A stretch of 61,008 nucleotides of DNA from Ignavibacteria bacterium (GCA_016720145.1 JADJXV010000027.1:1-61008), one strand, 5' to 3'. Positions 46,137 through 56,664 are shown, counted from the first letter of the stretch. Notes: generated by a model not told the origin, from the letters alone. Numbers and translations: made by a program.

Positions 46137-48173
46137 TCAGCTTATGTGTTCAAGGATAAACGCATATTCATCAGCTGTCTGTCGTAAATGCTCGTATCTA
46201 CCGGAGGCACCGAAATGTCCTGAATTCATACTTGTTTTAAATATCAAGGTGTTATGATCTGTTTTTAAAGCTCGGAGTTTTGCTGCAAGCTTTGCCGGCT
46301 GCCAATACTGCACCCGCGGATCGTTCAAACCACATGTCAGAAAAATATGGGGATAATCCTGAGCAATTACATTTTCATACGGAGAATACGACTTGATATA
46401 GTGGTACTGTTCTTCGATTTGAGGATTCCCAATCTCATCAAAGTGTGCAATCGCTCCTGCTATTGACGTATCGAGTAATCGTGTCAGAGAGTCCACTGCC
46501 GGTACACGTGCGATGACGATATGAAATAGATCAGGTCGCTTATTCATAGCTGCGCAAACGAGTGTGCCACCTGCACTTCCCCCCGAAATGACCAGCTTAT
46601 TCGGTGAAGTATATTTTTCGGTGATAAAGTATTCCGCACAAGCGATAAAATCATCAAAAACTACTTTCTTTTTCATGAGTTTAGCTTGATTGTGCCATTC
46701 TTTGCCGAGATAACCGCTTCCTCGAATATGGGCAATTGCAAAGACAAATCCACGGTCGAGCAGACTCAATCTTATCGATGAAAAAGCAGGGTCATTCGTG
46801 ATACCATAAGCGCCATAGCCATATAAATACAAAGGGTTTGCGCCATTAAGCTCAAGTCCTTTTTTATGGACAATCGATATCGGAATCATCGTGCCGTCTT
46901 GCGTTGGAGCAAACACACGTCGAGCTTCGTATCTCGAAGCATCGAATTCTCCCCTAATTTCATACTGTTTCTTGAGTTCCTGTGTGCGGTCAATCATATT
47001 GTAGTCATATATCGCCGTCGGCTTCAGGAGTGAGGCAAGCGAATAACGAACTGTAGCACTTTCATAGACTTGATGCTCAAGGTCGAGTGTGTAGTCGTCC
47101 TCCTCAACGGGAACATTATGACTTTCTAATGTCAATAAATCAATACATACTATATATTTGAGTCCGTTCTGACGTTCTACTATCGCGCAATGATTCTCGT
47201 AAAAACTATAATTTTCAATCTTTACATTCACACGATGCGGCACGATTTCTGTCCATCTTCCATTAGCAGCGTCTGCTACCGGAACTCGATATATAGCGTT
47301 ATTACTACCATATTCATTAGTAATTTTATAGAAATATTCACCTGAATGATCGAGACTACGTTGTACTCCCTGCACATAAGGCATTATTTCTATTGGGGTT
47401 GCGTTTGGCTCGTCGGCACTGAAATACCACGAGTGACTATTGTCAAAATTCCCTGCACTTACTACGATATACTTTCCGCTTTTCGTACGCCGCATTCCCA
47501 AGAACATAAAATCACGATCATCTTGATGGACAAGTACATCCTCTGTTTCAGGGCTACCAAGCGTATGTCGGTACATTTGAAACGGTCGCTTCGCTTCATT
47601 AAACTTTGTATAAAATAAGGTATGATTGTCATTAGCCCACACCAGATTCGACGATATGCCGCTGATGGAGGATTCGACAATTGTATTCGTGCGTAAATCC
47701 TTGATATGTAAAGTGTATATCTCATCGCCATTCGTATTGATTGTATAGGCAAAATACCTGTTATCAGGACTTATAGATTGCCCACTTAATACAAATTGAG
47801 AATGCCCTTCGGCAAGTACATTTTCGTCTAAATAGACTTCTTCCGGTGCATCAAGCGAACCTAATTTTCGACAGAAAAGCGGGTATTGCTTCCCTTCTTC
47901 GGTTCGGGTATAATACCAATATTCTCCTCTATTATAGGGAACCGATGAGTCGGTTTCTTGAATTCTTCCTACCATTTCATTGTAAAGTGTTTCTCGTAAT
48001 TCATTAGAATCATTCAAGATAGAATTCGCATATTCATTCTCGAGTTTGATATATTTATGTGTCTCAGGATTTGTTTTGTCCTTGAGCCACGCATAATTAT
48101 CTATTCGGATATCATTATGATAATTGGTAGTTTCGGGGATGATAGTTGCGATCGGAGGGGTTAACTGATTCAT
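46137..48173 (-). CDS. ptrB: Oligopeptidase B (S9A prolyl oligopeptidase family)
   Basis: 678 aa from ATG 48173 (MNQLTPP...); an upstream in-frame start at 48257 would overlap the preceding gene and adds no family sequence. Serine peptidase cleaving short peptides after basic residues. N-terminal propeller from RIDNYAWLKDK, then an alpha/beta-hydrolase domain with nucleophile motif GGSAGG, YGYGAYG upstream of it, a catalytic Asp likely in CGLNDPRVQYWQPAK and His in NSGHFG. Length fits. No signal peptide is evident, so probably cytoplasmic or periplasmic. It could also be called prolyl oligopeptidase family. Confidence 0.9.
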   Translation of the reverse strand: MNQLTPPIATIIPETTNYHNDIRIDNYAWLKDKTNPETHKYIKLENEYANSILNDSNELRETLYNEMVGRIQETDSSVPYNRGEYWYYTRTEEGKQYPLFCRKLGSLDAPEEVYLDENVLAEGHSQFVLSGQSISPDNRYFAYTINTNGDEIYTLHIKDLRTNTIVESSISGISSNLVWANDNHTLFYTKFNEAKRPFQMYRHTLGSPETEDVLVHQDDRDFMFLGMRRTKSGKYIVVSAGNFDNSHSWYFSADEPNATPIEIMPYVQGVQRSLDHSGEYFYKITNEYGSNNAIYRVPVADAANGRWTEIVPHRVNVKIENYSFYENHCAIVERQNGLKYIVCIDLLTLESHNVPVEEDDYTLDLEHQVYESATVRYSLASLLKPTAIYDYNMIDRTQELKKQYEIRGEFDASRYEARRVFAPTQDGTMIPISIVHKKGLELNGANPLYLYGYGAYGITNDPAFSSIRLSLLDRGFVFAIAHIRGSGYLGKEWHNQAKLMKKKVVFDDFIACAEYFITEKYTSPNKLVISGGSAGGTLVCAAMNKRPDLFHIVIARVPAVDSLTRLLDTSIAGAIAHFDEIGNPQIEEQYHYIKSYSPYENVIAQDYPHIFLTCGLNDPRVQYWQPAKLAAKLRALKTDHNTLIFKTSMNSGHFGASGRYEHLRQTADEYAFILEHIS

Positions 48174-48204
48174 AATACAATAGGATATGTGTGTAACTTG
48201 AAGG

Positions 48205-48956
48205 TCACTCCCAGTCTTGGAGTAATTCCTTACATTTAACAATATGTGCCGCGTCATCCGGCGTTTGAATTTTGAGCGTAATAGCTTTTTTGACAGACTG
48301 AATTGCGACTAATTCCTGATTATTTTCATACTGGCACAGCGCTAAATCGAGCCAATAGAGGATAAAGTCTGGTTGTACCTGCGTGGCTTTCTGTAAATAT
48401 TTCAAGGCGTTATCATTACTTGCACCCTCAGGTAAACCACCGAAGAGTGCATTGGCAGCAGTACGTTGAATAAAGTTCAAATTTGCAATTCTGAAATTCC
48501 ACATTCCCAGTACATGATTAGCACCACTGTGATTCGGATTGAATTTCAGCGCTGCTTCAGCATATTTTTTTACATCTTTTGAGAGTAAAAGCGCTTCTTT
48601 TATGCTTGCTACTTCTGCAACACTACCTATCGCCACCGACATCACAAAATTGGACTCGTCGGATGATTTAATCTTCAGGCACGTTCGGCATAGTTCTTGG
48701 CTTCAGTAAAGTATTGATTTTTCATATCGTTATTCGACTGACGACGTCCAATACGTGCCGAGAAAAGCGATGCGCGGCAGAGAGATGTGTAGTTCATTGG
48801 ATCTTGCACTGCTTCTGCTTTGAACTTCTCCAACACTGACTTTTCTTCCTGAAGAGTACATGGCATAGTTGAATAGTCTGCTTGAGCGAAGGAGTTGAGT
48901 GAAAGATTTCCACTAACTATAAGTATTATAATTACATAAAGATAATTCAACTTCAT
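48205..48956 (-). CDS. Exported TPR protein, RMDN-like (frameshifted)
   Basis: About 250 aa when joined. The N-terminal segment has a signal peptide (about 1-24) and stops at 48675 after YAERA. One base missing in a GG (CC on the coding strand) near 48678 restores ALKIKSSDESNF and runs into the second frame, which carries TPR-like helices (AEAALKFNPNHSGANHVLGM, NALKYLQKATQVQPDF). The ANHVLGMWNFRIA phrase resembles bacterial proteins annotated as regulator of microtubule dynamics-like. Role unknown. The break may be a sequence error. Confidence 0.72.
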
Positions 48957-49016
48957 TAATTACTCAATTGATTTATTATACCTAATCCTACTTTTTAATT
49001 TGACTATTAAAATCTA

Positions 49017-49583
49017 CTAAAGCAACCTGGGACTCAACTGAAATTCATGTGCAAAGCCGGTTAGCATTTCCACCATTTCTACTAATTGTTCAGATTTCCA
49101 ACCCCTTCTCGATATTACAACCCGAGCAATATATTTTCTATCACTATAAAATCGTACTTCTGTCAGACCATTGCTCGAATTTCGAGGAACAAGCGGGGTC
49201 ACATGATTGAAAGCCAAGAATCCTGCATTGGCATACTTCACTACAACTGTATGTTTTCTAAAAAAATAATGATAATAGGTAATTCTAATCTCATCATTCT
49301 CTCTGTCAAAAATCACTGATGTGACAATCCTTCGAAATATATTAAAAAGAGTCACAGAAGTATAAACGAACATGCCGTAAAGCAACCAATTTGGTAAATC
49401 AAATGAAAAGGCCATCATCAAATAACCGATGCAATACCCTGTTAGAATAATAAGAATTATACCCTCGACAAAAAGTAGAATAGGTACATTATCCTGATGG
49501 TATTCAACTGTATCTTTACTTGGTGTTTCCACAACTTCTTTCTCTACCTGTGACTTTAAAATGTGAAGTATATCAAACTTCAC
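49017..49583 (-). CDS. Unknown protein with two membrane helices
   Basis: 188 aa with a GTG start (49583) overlapping the epimerase stop as GTGA. A short polar N-terminus, two adjacent TM helices (about 33-85), then a soluble C-terminal region with strands (EIRITYYHYFFRKHTVVVKYANA, RKYIARVVISRRGWKSEQLVEMV) reminiscent of a bacterial PH-like domain. Family not recognised. Last gene of the suhB-dapF-purD-epimerase operon. Confidence 0.65.
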   Translation of the reverse strand: MKFDILHILKSQVEKEVVETPSKDTVEYHQDNVPILLFVEGIILIILTGYCIGYLMMAFSFDLPNWLLYGMFVYTSVTLFNIFRRIVTSVIFDRENDEIRITYYHYFFRKHTVVVKYANAGFLAFNHVTPLVPRNSSNGLTEVRFYSDRKYIARVVISRRGWKSEQLVEMVEMLTGFAHEFQLSPRLL

Positions 49584-50494
49584 CCTCTAAAATAACCAAC
49601 TGTTTTTTCAAGACCTTGCATAAACTCTACTTCCGGCATCCAGCCAAGTTCGCGCTGGATTCGCTCATAACTTATCACACTCCTGAGCTGTTCACCCGGC
49701 TTTTCATCACCATGGATTTCCGGGCAGTCGGGATTGATAATCGCCTGTAAATGTCGGAAAATTGTTGTCACATCGGTCTCAGTTGCCGTCCCCACATTAT
49801 ACGCACCCTGAGCTGAGTCATTGAGCGCCAAGAGGTTAGCGCGTGCTACATCGCCGACAAATACATAGTCCCGCGTTTTGAGTCCATCGCCATTAATAAT
49901 CGGCTGCTCGCCATTCAACATTTTTTTCACAAAAATTGCCACAACTCCTGCCTCGCCGTGAGGATTCTGCCGGGGACCATAAACATTCCCGTAGCGGAGT
50001 GCTACATAACTAACTCCATATTGTTTCGCATAATAGAAGAGATAATGTTCATTAGACAGCTTGGCAATACCATACGGCGAACATGGCCGTGTCGGATGCG
50101 TCTCACTTGCCGGGAACTCCTCCTGATCTCCATAGACCGTGCCGCCGCTCGAAGCAAAGATAATCTTTCTAACTCCATGCCGGGCAGCTGCTTCGTACAA
50201 ATTCAGCCCACCAATAATATTCTGCGTAGCGTCGAACATCGGGCTCTTGACCGATACACGCACATCTATCTGCGCAGCATGATGATTAAGTATATCAAAT
50301 TGTTCGACCTTGAAAAGTTCGTCAATTTCCGGCGATGTAATATCAAGCTGCACTACTCGTGCCTGAGGATGAATATTCTTTTTATTTCCACTCGAAAAAT
50401 TATCGATAATTATGACTTCGTGACCGGCCGCAATATAGGTATCGGCTACATGTGAACCTATAAATCCGGCACCTCCGGTGATTGCAATTTTCAT
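49580..50494 (-). CDS. NAD-dependent sugar epimerase (GalE-like SDR)
   Basis: 304 aa extended short-chain dehydrogenase. NAD-binding GGAGFIG (7-13), Asp31 for the adenine ribose, the catalytic Ser in ASSGGTVYG and Y141-x3-K145 in SPYGIAK. It is most like UDP-glucose or UDP-N-acetylglucosamine 4-epimerases used for cell-surface glycans; the substrate is not certain. It overlaps the purD stop by 4 bp and the next gene by 4 bp. The Wza/Wzz pair 3 kb away suggests a shared glycan context. Confidence 0.87.
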   Translation of the reverse strand: MKIAITGGAGFIGSHVADTYIAAGHEVIIIDNFSSGNKKNIHPQARVVQLDITSPEIDELFKVEQFDILNHHAAQIDVRVSVKSPMFDATQNIIGGLNLYEAAARHGVRKIIFASSGGTVYGDQEEFPASETHPTRPCSPYGIAKLSNEHYLFYYAKQYGVSYVALRYGNVYGPRQNPHGEAGVVAIFVKKMLNGEQPIINGDGLKTRDYVFVGDVARANLLALNDSAQGAYNVGTATETDVTTIFRHLQAIINPDCPEIHGDEKPGEQLRSVISYERIQRELGWMPEVEFMQGLEKTVGYFRG

Positions 50495-51783
50495 AGTTTC
50501 TCCTTTGTAAGTCCTTTTTTACCAATATCTTTCCTGTAGAATTTACCTGTAAAATCAATATGTCCGGCACCTGAATATGCCTTGTCAATTGCGTCCCTGA
50601 GAGTATCGCCCCGTCCGCATACGCCAAGGACGCGTCCACCGCTTGTGACCAATGTTCCACTAAGATTTAAAGCTGTTCCGGCATGAAATACAGTCACATT
50701 CCCCTCCGCTTCTGCAAGCTCAATGCCGGTGATTGCATACCCTTTCGAAAAAGTGTCCGGATAGCCGCCTGACGCTATAACCACATTACAAGCATATCCA
50801 TTACGTTTATTGGTAATTGTTTCCGGACGTAGATTACCAAGGGCGCTGCTTAAAAATAAATTTGCAATATCACCCTCAGTCACAGAGAGCACTGCCTGTG
50901 TCTCGGGATCGCCGAAACGGCAATTGTATTCCACGACATTCGGTTCACCATTATCGATCATCAGCCCGACAAAGAGACAACCTGAGAATGGATTCCCGTC
51001 TTGCTTCATCCCCGCAAGTGTTGGCTTGATAATGAGTTGTTCGACTTTGGCTAGCACTTCATCCGTCACAATCGCCGCCGGTGCAAAAGCGCCCATGCCT
51101 CCGGTATTTTTCCCTTCGTCATTGTCAAATGCGCGCTTGTGATCTTGTGCCGGCGCTAGAGTAATAAAATTCGTACCATCACAAATTGCAAAAACCGATG
51201 CTTCCTCACCATGGAGAAATTCTTCGATCACCACTTCATTACCTGCAGCGCCGAAAGCGCCTCCAAATATTTCATCAAGCGCGCTGATTGCTTCAGGAAT
51301 TGATTGTGCTATTATCACCCCTTTGCCGGCAGCGAGTCCATCGGCTTTGAGGACAATCGGAGTTGATTTTAACCCACAGATAAATTCATGGGCTTCGTCG
51401 CTTTGCTGCGCAGTAAACCTACGATATGCAGAAGTAGGAATGCTGTACTTTGACATAAAATCTTTGGCAAATCCTTTGGATGTTTCGAGTTGCGCGGCTC
51501 GTCTTGAAGGACCGAATGCAACAATTCCAGCATCACGTAAGTCATCGCTTAGTCCCGCTTCGAGTGGCTGTTCGGGTCCAATGACAACGAGATCGATATG
51601 ATGGGTTTTGCAGAAATGCACAACCGTTTCATGCTGTGTGACTGTAATATCTGCATGCTGTGCGAGGGTGAGAATTCCGGGATTTCCAGGAGCGGCGTAG
51701 ATTGTGCCGGGTTCGGAAGAACGTGAAATGGCATGGGCAAGGGCATGTTCTCGACCACCGGAGCCTATGAGAAGAATATTCAT
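50491..51783 (-). CDS. purD: Phosphoribosylamine-glycine ligase
   Basis: 430 aa. ATP-grasp enzyme of de novo purine synthesis that joins glycine to phosphoribosylamine. N-terminal SGGREHALA; ATP-grasp core with VLKADGLAAGKGVIIA; HKRAFDNDEGKNTGGMGAF; and EYNCRFGDPETQ near the active site. Full length. Fourth from last in the co-oriented operon, overlapping the epimerase ATG by 4 bp; an ADP-forming reaction in the cytoplasm. Confidence 0.96.
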   Translation of the reverse strand: MNILLIGSGGREHALAHAISRSSEPGTIYAAPGNPGILTLAQHADITVTQHETVVHFCKTHHIDLVVIGPEQPLEAGLSDDLRDAGIVAFGPSRRAAQLETSKGFAKDFMSKYSIPTSAYRRFTAQQSDEAHEFICGLKSTPIVLKADGLAAGKGVIIAQSIPEAISALDEIFGGAFGAAGNEVVIEEFLHGEEASVFAICDGTNFITLAPAQDHKRAFDNDEGKNTGGMGAFAPAAIVTDEVLAKVEQLIIKPTLAGMKQDGNPFSGCLFVGLMIDNGEPNVVEYNCRFGDPETQAVLSVTEGDIANLFLSSALGNLRPETITNKRNGYACNVVIASGGYPDTFSKGYAITGIELAEAEGNVTVFHAGTALNLSGTLVTSGGRVLGVCGRGDTLRDAIDKAYSGAGHIDFTGKFYRKDIGKKGLTKEKL

Positions 51784-51825
51784 TAATTGCTTAATTAGTA
51801 ATGAGTTAACAATTTTAAATACGGA

Positions 51826-52656
51826 CTAAGGTATTATAATTTCTGTTCGACCTATAAATTCTGCCGGACCTTCGAGCCAAAGATTTGTATCATTCCACCC
51901 TACGATGATTGGCTTGCCGCTTGTGGGAATGATTTTGACCGGTGAGACTGCTTTTTCCGCAAGGATGAGCGAGACTGCTGACGAAAGAGCGCCTGTACCA
52001 CATGCGCCAGTCTCGGCTTCGACGCCACGTTCAAATGTACGGAGCATCACCGACTTATTGGACTGAAGCGAGTAGAGATTCACATTCGCACCTTGTGGAG
52101 CCAATGCCTCATGATTCCTGAATGGTGGAGCAAACTGATTGATATCAAAGGTATTGAATGATTCACTTTCACTCGAAATCTGCGCATAATCGACTACAAT
52201 ATGTTGCGAACCTACATCGACATAATCACAGGTAATATTCATTTCGGTGCTCTCAAGGTGCAGGTCACGTTTGATCTCAAGTGGCTGCGGAAAATGCACG
52301 CGCACATTATTTCCATGAAATTCAGCGAAATAAAGCGCGCCTGCCATTGTGAAAGAGAAGTTTTTCACACGATTGAGTCCAAGTACTTGTTTGGCAAATT
52401 GCACTGCACAGCGTCCGCCATTGCCACACATTGCACCATGTGAACCGTCCGGATTGAAAAATTCTGTTTGAAAATCGAGAATTTCACCTCCATTGAGTAG
52501 AATGATAAGTCCTTCTGTGCGGAAATTCAACCCATCCACGCCACAGAGTATTGGAGCTATACTTGACCATTCTTCAACAGTTACGGTGGACTTTCTCCCG
52601 TCAATGACAGAAAAGAGGTTGCCGGCGCCGGACATATAGTGAACATCGTATTTCAT
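51826..52656 (-). CDS. dapF: Diaminopimelate epimerase
   Basis: 276 aa. Converts LL- to meso-diaminopimelate for lysine and peptidoglycan. Two catalytic cysteines: C77 in MCGNGGRC and C219 in TGACGTGA, each in the family signature. Both symmetrical halves are complete. Its start overlaps the suhB stop by 4 bp, and purD follows 42 bp later. Supplies the substrate of the LysA encoded at 27730. Confidence 0.95.
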   Translation of the reverse strand: MKYDVHYMSGAGNLFSVIDGRKSTVTVEEWSSIAPILCGVDGLNFRTEGLIILLNGGEILDFQTEFFNPDGSHGAMCGNGGRCAVQFAKQVLGLNRVKNFSFTMAGALYFAEFHGNNVRVHFPQPLEIKRDLHLESTEMNITCDYVDVGSQHIVVDYAQISSESESFNTFDINQFAPPFRNHEALAPQGANVNLYSLQSNKSVMLRTFERGVEAETGACGTGALSSAVSLILAEKAVSPVKIIPTSGKPIIVGWNDTNLWLEGPAEFIGRTEIIIP

Positions 52657-53465
52657 TGTAATACTTCTATTATTTCGTGATCGAATAGCCCGTTAGACGC
52701 AATTATTGAACCATTCCCAATCTTGTAACTCATTCCATTATAATCACATACATTACCACCTGCTTCACGAACCAATAAGACTCCGGCTGCAACATCCCAC
52801 GGGCTCAGTGACACTTCCCAGAATGCATCAAACCGTCCTGCAGCTGTATAGGCTAAGTCTAGCGCTGCAGAACCGAGCCTGCGGATGGGAATTCCTAATT
52901 GTAAAAATCGAGTGAAGTGATCGATGCAACTCATTGGATTTTCAGCTACTATATATGGGAATCCGGTGACGAGAAAGGCATCTGATAGATTAGCAGTACC
53001 GGATACGTTAATTTGTTTGCCATTTAGCCATGCGCCTTTGCCTTTTTCGGTGACGAAGAGTTCGTCGAGCAATGGTTGATAAATTACACCACAAAAAAGC
53101 TCACCATCTACTTCGGCGGCGATACTTACGGAAAATATTGGAACAGAATGGGCAAAATTTACCGTCCCGTCGAGAGGATCAATAATCCATCGTACATTTG
53201 ACTCAGCGCCGCTTTCCTGTGTCGCTCCGCTCTCTTCAGCGAGGAAATGATGATGTGGGAATCGAGACTTAATAGTTGAAATAATTGCTTGTTCGGAGAG
53301 GAAATCGTATTCAGTTACCAGGTCGTGTCGATCGGATTTGGAGGAGATAGTATAGTTGGTGCCGAATCCGGTGCGGAGTATCTCGCCGGCTGTTTTTGCG
53401 GATTCGATTGAGAGAAGAGTGAGTTCTGAAAAAGCAGGATAAAGCAACGAGTATTTGGATTCCAT
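52653..53465 (-). CDS. suhB: Inositol monophosphatase family protein
   Basis: 270 aa from ATG 53465; a TTG one codon earlier also fits. Mg-dependent phosphatase: metal ligands in LAEESGA, IDPLDGTVNF (two Asp around 96-99) and SPWDVAAG near 223. Substrates of this family include inositol-1-phosphate and histidinol phosphate. First gene of the suhB-dapF-purD-epimerase operon. The SuhB name is by family resemblance only. Confidence 0.85.
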   Translation of the reverse strand: MESKYSLLYPAFSELTLLSIESAKTAGEILRTGFGTNYTISSKSDRHDLVTEYDFLSEQAIISTIKSRFPHHHFLAEESGATQESGAESNVRWIIDPLDGTVNFAHSVPIFSVSIAAEVDGELFCGVIYQPLLDELFVTEKGKGAWLNGKQINVSGTANLSDAFLVTGFPYIVAENPMSCIDHFTRFLQLGIPIRRLGSAALDLAYTAAGRFDAFWEVSLSPWDVAAGVLLVREAGGNVCDYNGMSYKIGNGSIIASNGLFDHEIIEVLQ

Positions 53466-53759
53466 CAAGTATGATTATGAAAGGTAAAGAGTTCTGATAT
53501 GGGTCTTTTTTTATCTTCCTCAAAATTACGAAAACCTATAAGAAGGCAGGGCAATTTTCCATGAAATTCAATTCAAAACGAATATAATTTATTATTTTTG
53601 CGCACAAATCTTAGAATTCTCTCACTTTAGGATAGCGAAATCGAACAATTTTGACCATGCTTGAGTCTAATAGAAGTGTCTGTATCATCTGCTACTAATT
53701 TCGGAGCTCGGTTTTTAATTGTCTTCATAGAGTTTCGCTCATCTTAATTTAATCATATC
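53466..53759. other. Divergent intergenic region upstream of the polysaccharide export genes
   Basis: About 290 bp between suhB (minus) and the Wza-like gene (plus), presumably holding both promoters. I see no clear hairpin, repeat or small ORF. Confidence 0.5.
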
Positions 53760-55460
53760 ATGGTGTTACGATTTATTTCTTCTAATTTTTTGTTGCGTTC
53801 GACTTCCCTCTTCCCACTTTTATTTTGTTTGTCTCTCCTCAATTATTCCTCCTCCTACTCTCAGCAATCAACTTTAAAATTACCGAAACCACCATCTGCC
53901 AAGCCGGGAGAATATGATACCGTTGGTGTAAAAATGTCTTCAGAGCTTGCAAAAGACAATGTCGGTCTGATGGAGAATACCATTGACCCCGACACTTATC
54001 TTCTTGGTCCCGGCGATATCGTGACTGTGTTTATCGGTTCGCTTGAGCCCAAATTATTTGATCTTTTAATTACTCCTGAAGCGCGTTTAGTGATACCGAC
54101 CATTGGAGTAATTTCAGTAAAAGGGAAAACCCTTGCTGAGACCGAACAAATAGTAACTGAACGAGTTGCAAAGACCTACAAAATTCAAAGTGTATCTTTG
54201 TCCCTGAAGAAAATCAGATTATTCAAGGTAATGGTCACCGGGAATGTCCGTTCACCCGGGTACATACCGGCAAGTCCTGCCGATCGACTCTCTGAAGTCA
54301 TCGAGCGAGCCGGTCGGTTACTTTTTAATGCTGCGCAGCGTAATATCATTATCAAGCGAGAAGGTATCGATGAACCAATCATTGCAGATTTAACGAGATT
54401 TTATCTCCTTGGTGAAAAGTCGGGTAATCCAACCATGCAAGGTGGCGATGTGGTGACGGTTCCACCCTATCCTGAAGATGAAATTATCGAAATTTCCGGT
54501 GGAGTAAATTCACCCTCCAAATTTGAGTTTACTCAAGGAGATAAATTATCAACTATTCTGCGTTTTGCCCAAGGATTTCTCCCTTCTGCAATAACTGATT
54601 CTGTGGAAATAGTACGCTTTAAAAATCAAGAATCGGAGACAGTCCAACTATTTATCAATGCTAGCACTTGGAATACAAAGATGCTACAGGGAGAAATAAA
54701 CCTTCCAAATGATATAGTACTGATGCCTGGCGACAGAGTTTATGTCCGTGAACGTTCTAATTACCATGTTTCCTCTACAGTTGCTATCAAAGGGGCTGTT
54801 CATTTTGCCGGTCGATACGGTATCAATTCAACGGGAACGACCGTAGCGGATATTATTGAACGTGCAGGTGGATTTACGGAGTATGCTTCTCTTGAAAATG
54901 GAGTTTTAATTCGCAAAAAAGATTCCAAGGAAGAAGTCGATGTGGAACATGCCCGTTTACTCGGTGTGCCCATTGTCTCTATGAGTGAAAGCGAAAAAGC
55001 ATATTTCCGTGAAAAGCAAAGAGAAGTATCCGGTAAAATCATGTTCGATTTTACAAAACTCAATGACAAAAAAGCTCAGTCAATTTTTCTCAAGGATATG
55101 GATTCTATCTTTATCCCGACCAAAAACAACTTCGTAAATATTATCGGAAGAGTGTCGGCTCCGGGCAAGATATTATATAACCCAAATTATAGTTATTTAG
55201 ATTATATCGTAGCAGCAGGAGGATTTTCAAATAGAGCCGATGAAAGTGAAGCATTAATCGTAAAGCAAAAGGGTGAAAGATACTTAGCTTCTGACAATAA
55301 TGCAAAAATCGAACCCGGCGATCATATTTTAGTACCTGAAATTCCGGAATCGAAAACAAGATTTATCGATATTCTGACCACAACGCTTACCATAACCGCC
55401 CAAATAGTCACAGTCGTCGGTGTGATCTTTACCCTTTCCAACAATTCCTCAGCAAAGTAA
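53760..55460 (+). CDS. Wza-type polysaccharide export protein with SLBB domains
   Basis: 566 aa. Signal peptide (about 1-35), a Poly_export domain beginning YLLGPGDIVTVFIGS, then several SLBB units (VMVTGNVRSPGYIP, EISGGVNSPSKFEF, VAIKGAVHFAGRYGI, VNIIGRVSAPGKILY). A hydrophobic C-terminal helix (about 535-560) resembles the Wza helix that forms the outer-membrane pore. No lipobox cysteine is obvious at the signal cleavage. Forms the outer-membrane channel for capsule or exopolysaccharide; partner of the Wzz gene 24 bp downstream. Confidence 0.88.
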   Translation: MVLRFISSNFLLRSTSLFPLLFCLSLLNYSSSYSQQSTLKLPKPPSAKPGEYDTVGVKMSSELAKDNVGLMENTIDPDTYLLGPGDIVTVFIGSLEPKLFDLLITPEARLVIPTIGVISVKGKTLAETEQIVTERVAKTYKIQSVSLSLKKIRLFKVMVTGNVRSPGYIPASPADRLSEVIERAGRLLFNAAQRNIIIKREGIDEPIIADLTRFYLLGEKSGNPTMQGGDVVTVPPYPEDEIIEISGGVNSPSKFEFTQGDKLSTILRFAQGFLPSAITDSVEIVRFKNQESETVQLFINASTWNTKMLQGEINLPNDIVLMPGDRVYVRERSNYHVSSTVAIKGAVHFAGRYGINSTGTTVADIIERAGGFTEYASLENGVLIRKKDSKEEVDVEHARLLGVPIVSMSESEKAYFREKQREVSGKIMFDFTKLNDKKAQSIFLKDMDSIFIPTKNNFVNIIGRVSAPGKILYNPNYSYLDYIVAAGGFSNRADESEALIVKQKGERYLASDNNAKIEPGDHILVPEIPESKTRFIDILTTTLTITAQIVTVVGVIFTLSNNSSAK

Positions 55461-55484
55461 ACTGTATCAACAATTTGGATATTT

Positions 55485-56663
55485 ATGAATCCCGAACAAA
55501 CAACGGATAATGTAATTACAATCAGTCAAGTAGTTCAAGTATTCAAATCACAAAAATGGATGATTATCGGTATTGTACTGTTCGCAGAAATACTTATCAT
55601 GATTTATAGTTTGATTATGCCGCAGACATTTACCGCTGTTACTTCACTTATGCCACCCGAGCAGCGAAGTAGTGGCGGTGGTCTCGCAGCCCTACTTCAA
55701 AGTGCAGCACCCGGTATTTCACTCGGAGGTATGGATTCCAAAACTTCTGCACTTTCTACCGATGTCATTCAAAGTAATGCACTTAGTGAACGTATAGTGA
55801 CGTATCTCAGACTTCATGAACACCCCAAATTTAAAGGTCTCGACACGGCTACTATTGTTGAAATAGTCAAAAATTCATTTTTTGTCGATAATAAACTACG
55901 AAGCGGAGTAACGTATATAGAATATTCTACGACGACAAATTACTTTGCAGCGACCGAAGAAACCGTTCAAGCCGCCACACTCTCGAGTGACATTGCGAAT
56001 GCATCTACGATATGTTTAGATCAAATGCTTCGTGATAAAAATGTATCGACTGCGCGTAAAACCCGTGAATTCATCGAACGATTACTTATAAAAAACAAAC
56101 ACAAGCTCGACTCCCTTCAATCAGAATTCGAACAATTTCAGACAGATAACAAAGTATTTACGATAGATGAGCAAACGAGAGCCATTGTTACAAGTGCTGT
56201 CGGTGTAGGCGCTGAGCTCGCCAAAGCACAGATTGAGCTCTCAGCTGTACAGCAGGAATATCAATCCTCCTCTCCTATGGTCGATGCGTACAAGCAGAAG
56301 GTGAATGAGCTCCAAGCGCAGTACGACCGCGTCCAATCCGGCGGGCTCACTAATTCTGATAAATTTTCTATTCCACTGCAAAAAGTACCGGTACTCGCAC
56401 GCAGATATCTCAATCTTATGCGTGATATGAAGATTTCAGAGCAAATCAATGCGTACCTTGAGTCTCAGAGAATGCAGGAAGCAATTCAGGAAGCGCGGGA
56501 TGTACCGGTAATTCAAGTGCTCGATAAGGCGGTAGTACCAAAGCATCGTTCATCGCCGAAGCGTTCAATTATGGTATTACTTACAGGTGTTTTATCGTTA
56601 GGACTTGCTACGATATGGGTAGTGATTGCTACAATTCGAAAATCATCGAAAAGCTTGTCGTGA
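55485..56663 (+). CDS. Wzz-type chain-length determinant / polysaccharide co-polymerase
   Basis: 392 aa. Inner-membrane protein with TM1 at about 27-48, a long periplasmic coiled-coil region (about 190-280 is most heptad-like) and TM2 near the C-terminus (SIMVLLTGVLSLGLATIWVV). A Pro-containing segment precedes TM2 (VPKHRSSPKRS), as in Wzz proteins. No cytoplasmic tyrosine-kinase domain. Sets polymer length with the export channel encoded just upstream. No glycosyltransferases or Wzx/Wzy follow; the next gene is convergent. Confidence 0.87.
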   Translation: MNPEQTTDNVITISQVVQVFKSQKWMIIGIVLFAEILIMIYSLIMPQTFTAVTSLMPPEQRSSGGGLAALLQSAAPGISLGGMDSKTSALSTDVIQSNALSERIVTYLRLHEHPKFKGLDTATIVEIVKNSFFVDNKLRSGVTYIEYSTTTNYFAATEETVQAATLSSDIANASTICLDQMLRDKNVSTARKTREFIERLLIKNKHKLDSLQSEFEQFQTDNKVFTIDEQTRAIVTSAVGVGAELAKAQIELSAVQQEYQSSSPMVDAYKQKVNELQAQYDRVQSGGLTNSDKFSIPLQKVPVLARRYLNLMRDMKISEQINAYLESQRMQEAIQEARDVPVIQVLDKAVVPKHRSSPKRSIMVLLTGVLSLGLATIWVVIATIRKSSKSLS

Positions 56664-56664
56664 T

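Noticed and set aside
48174..48257. 28-residue extension of oligopeptidase B
   Set aside because: It overlaps the end of the preceding TPR gene and adds no recognisable family sequence.
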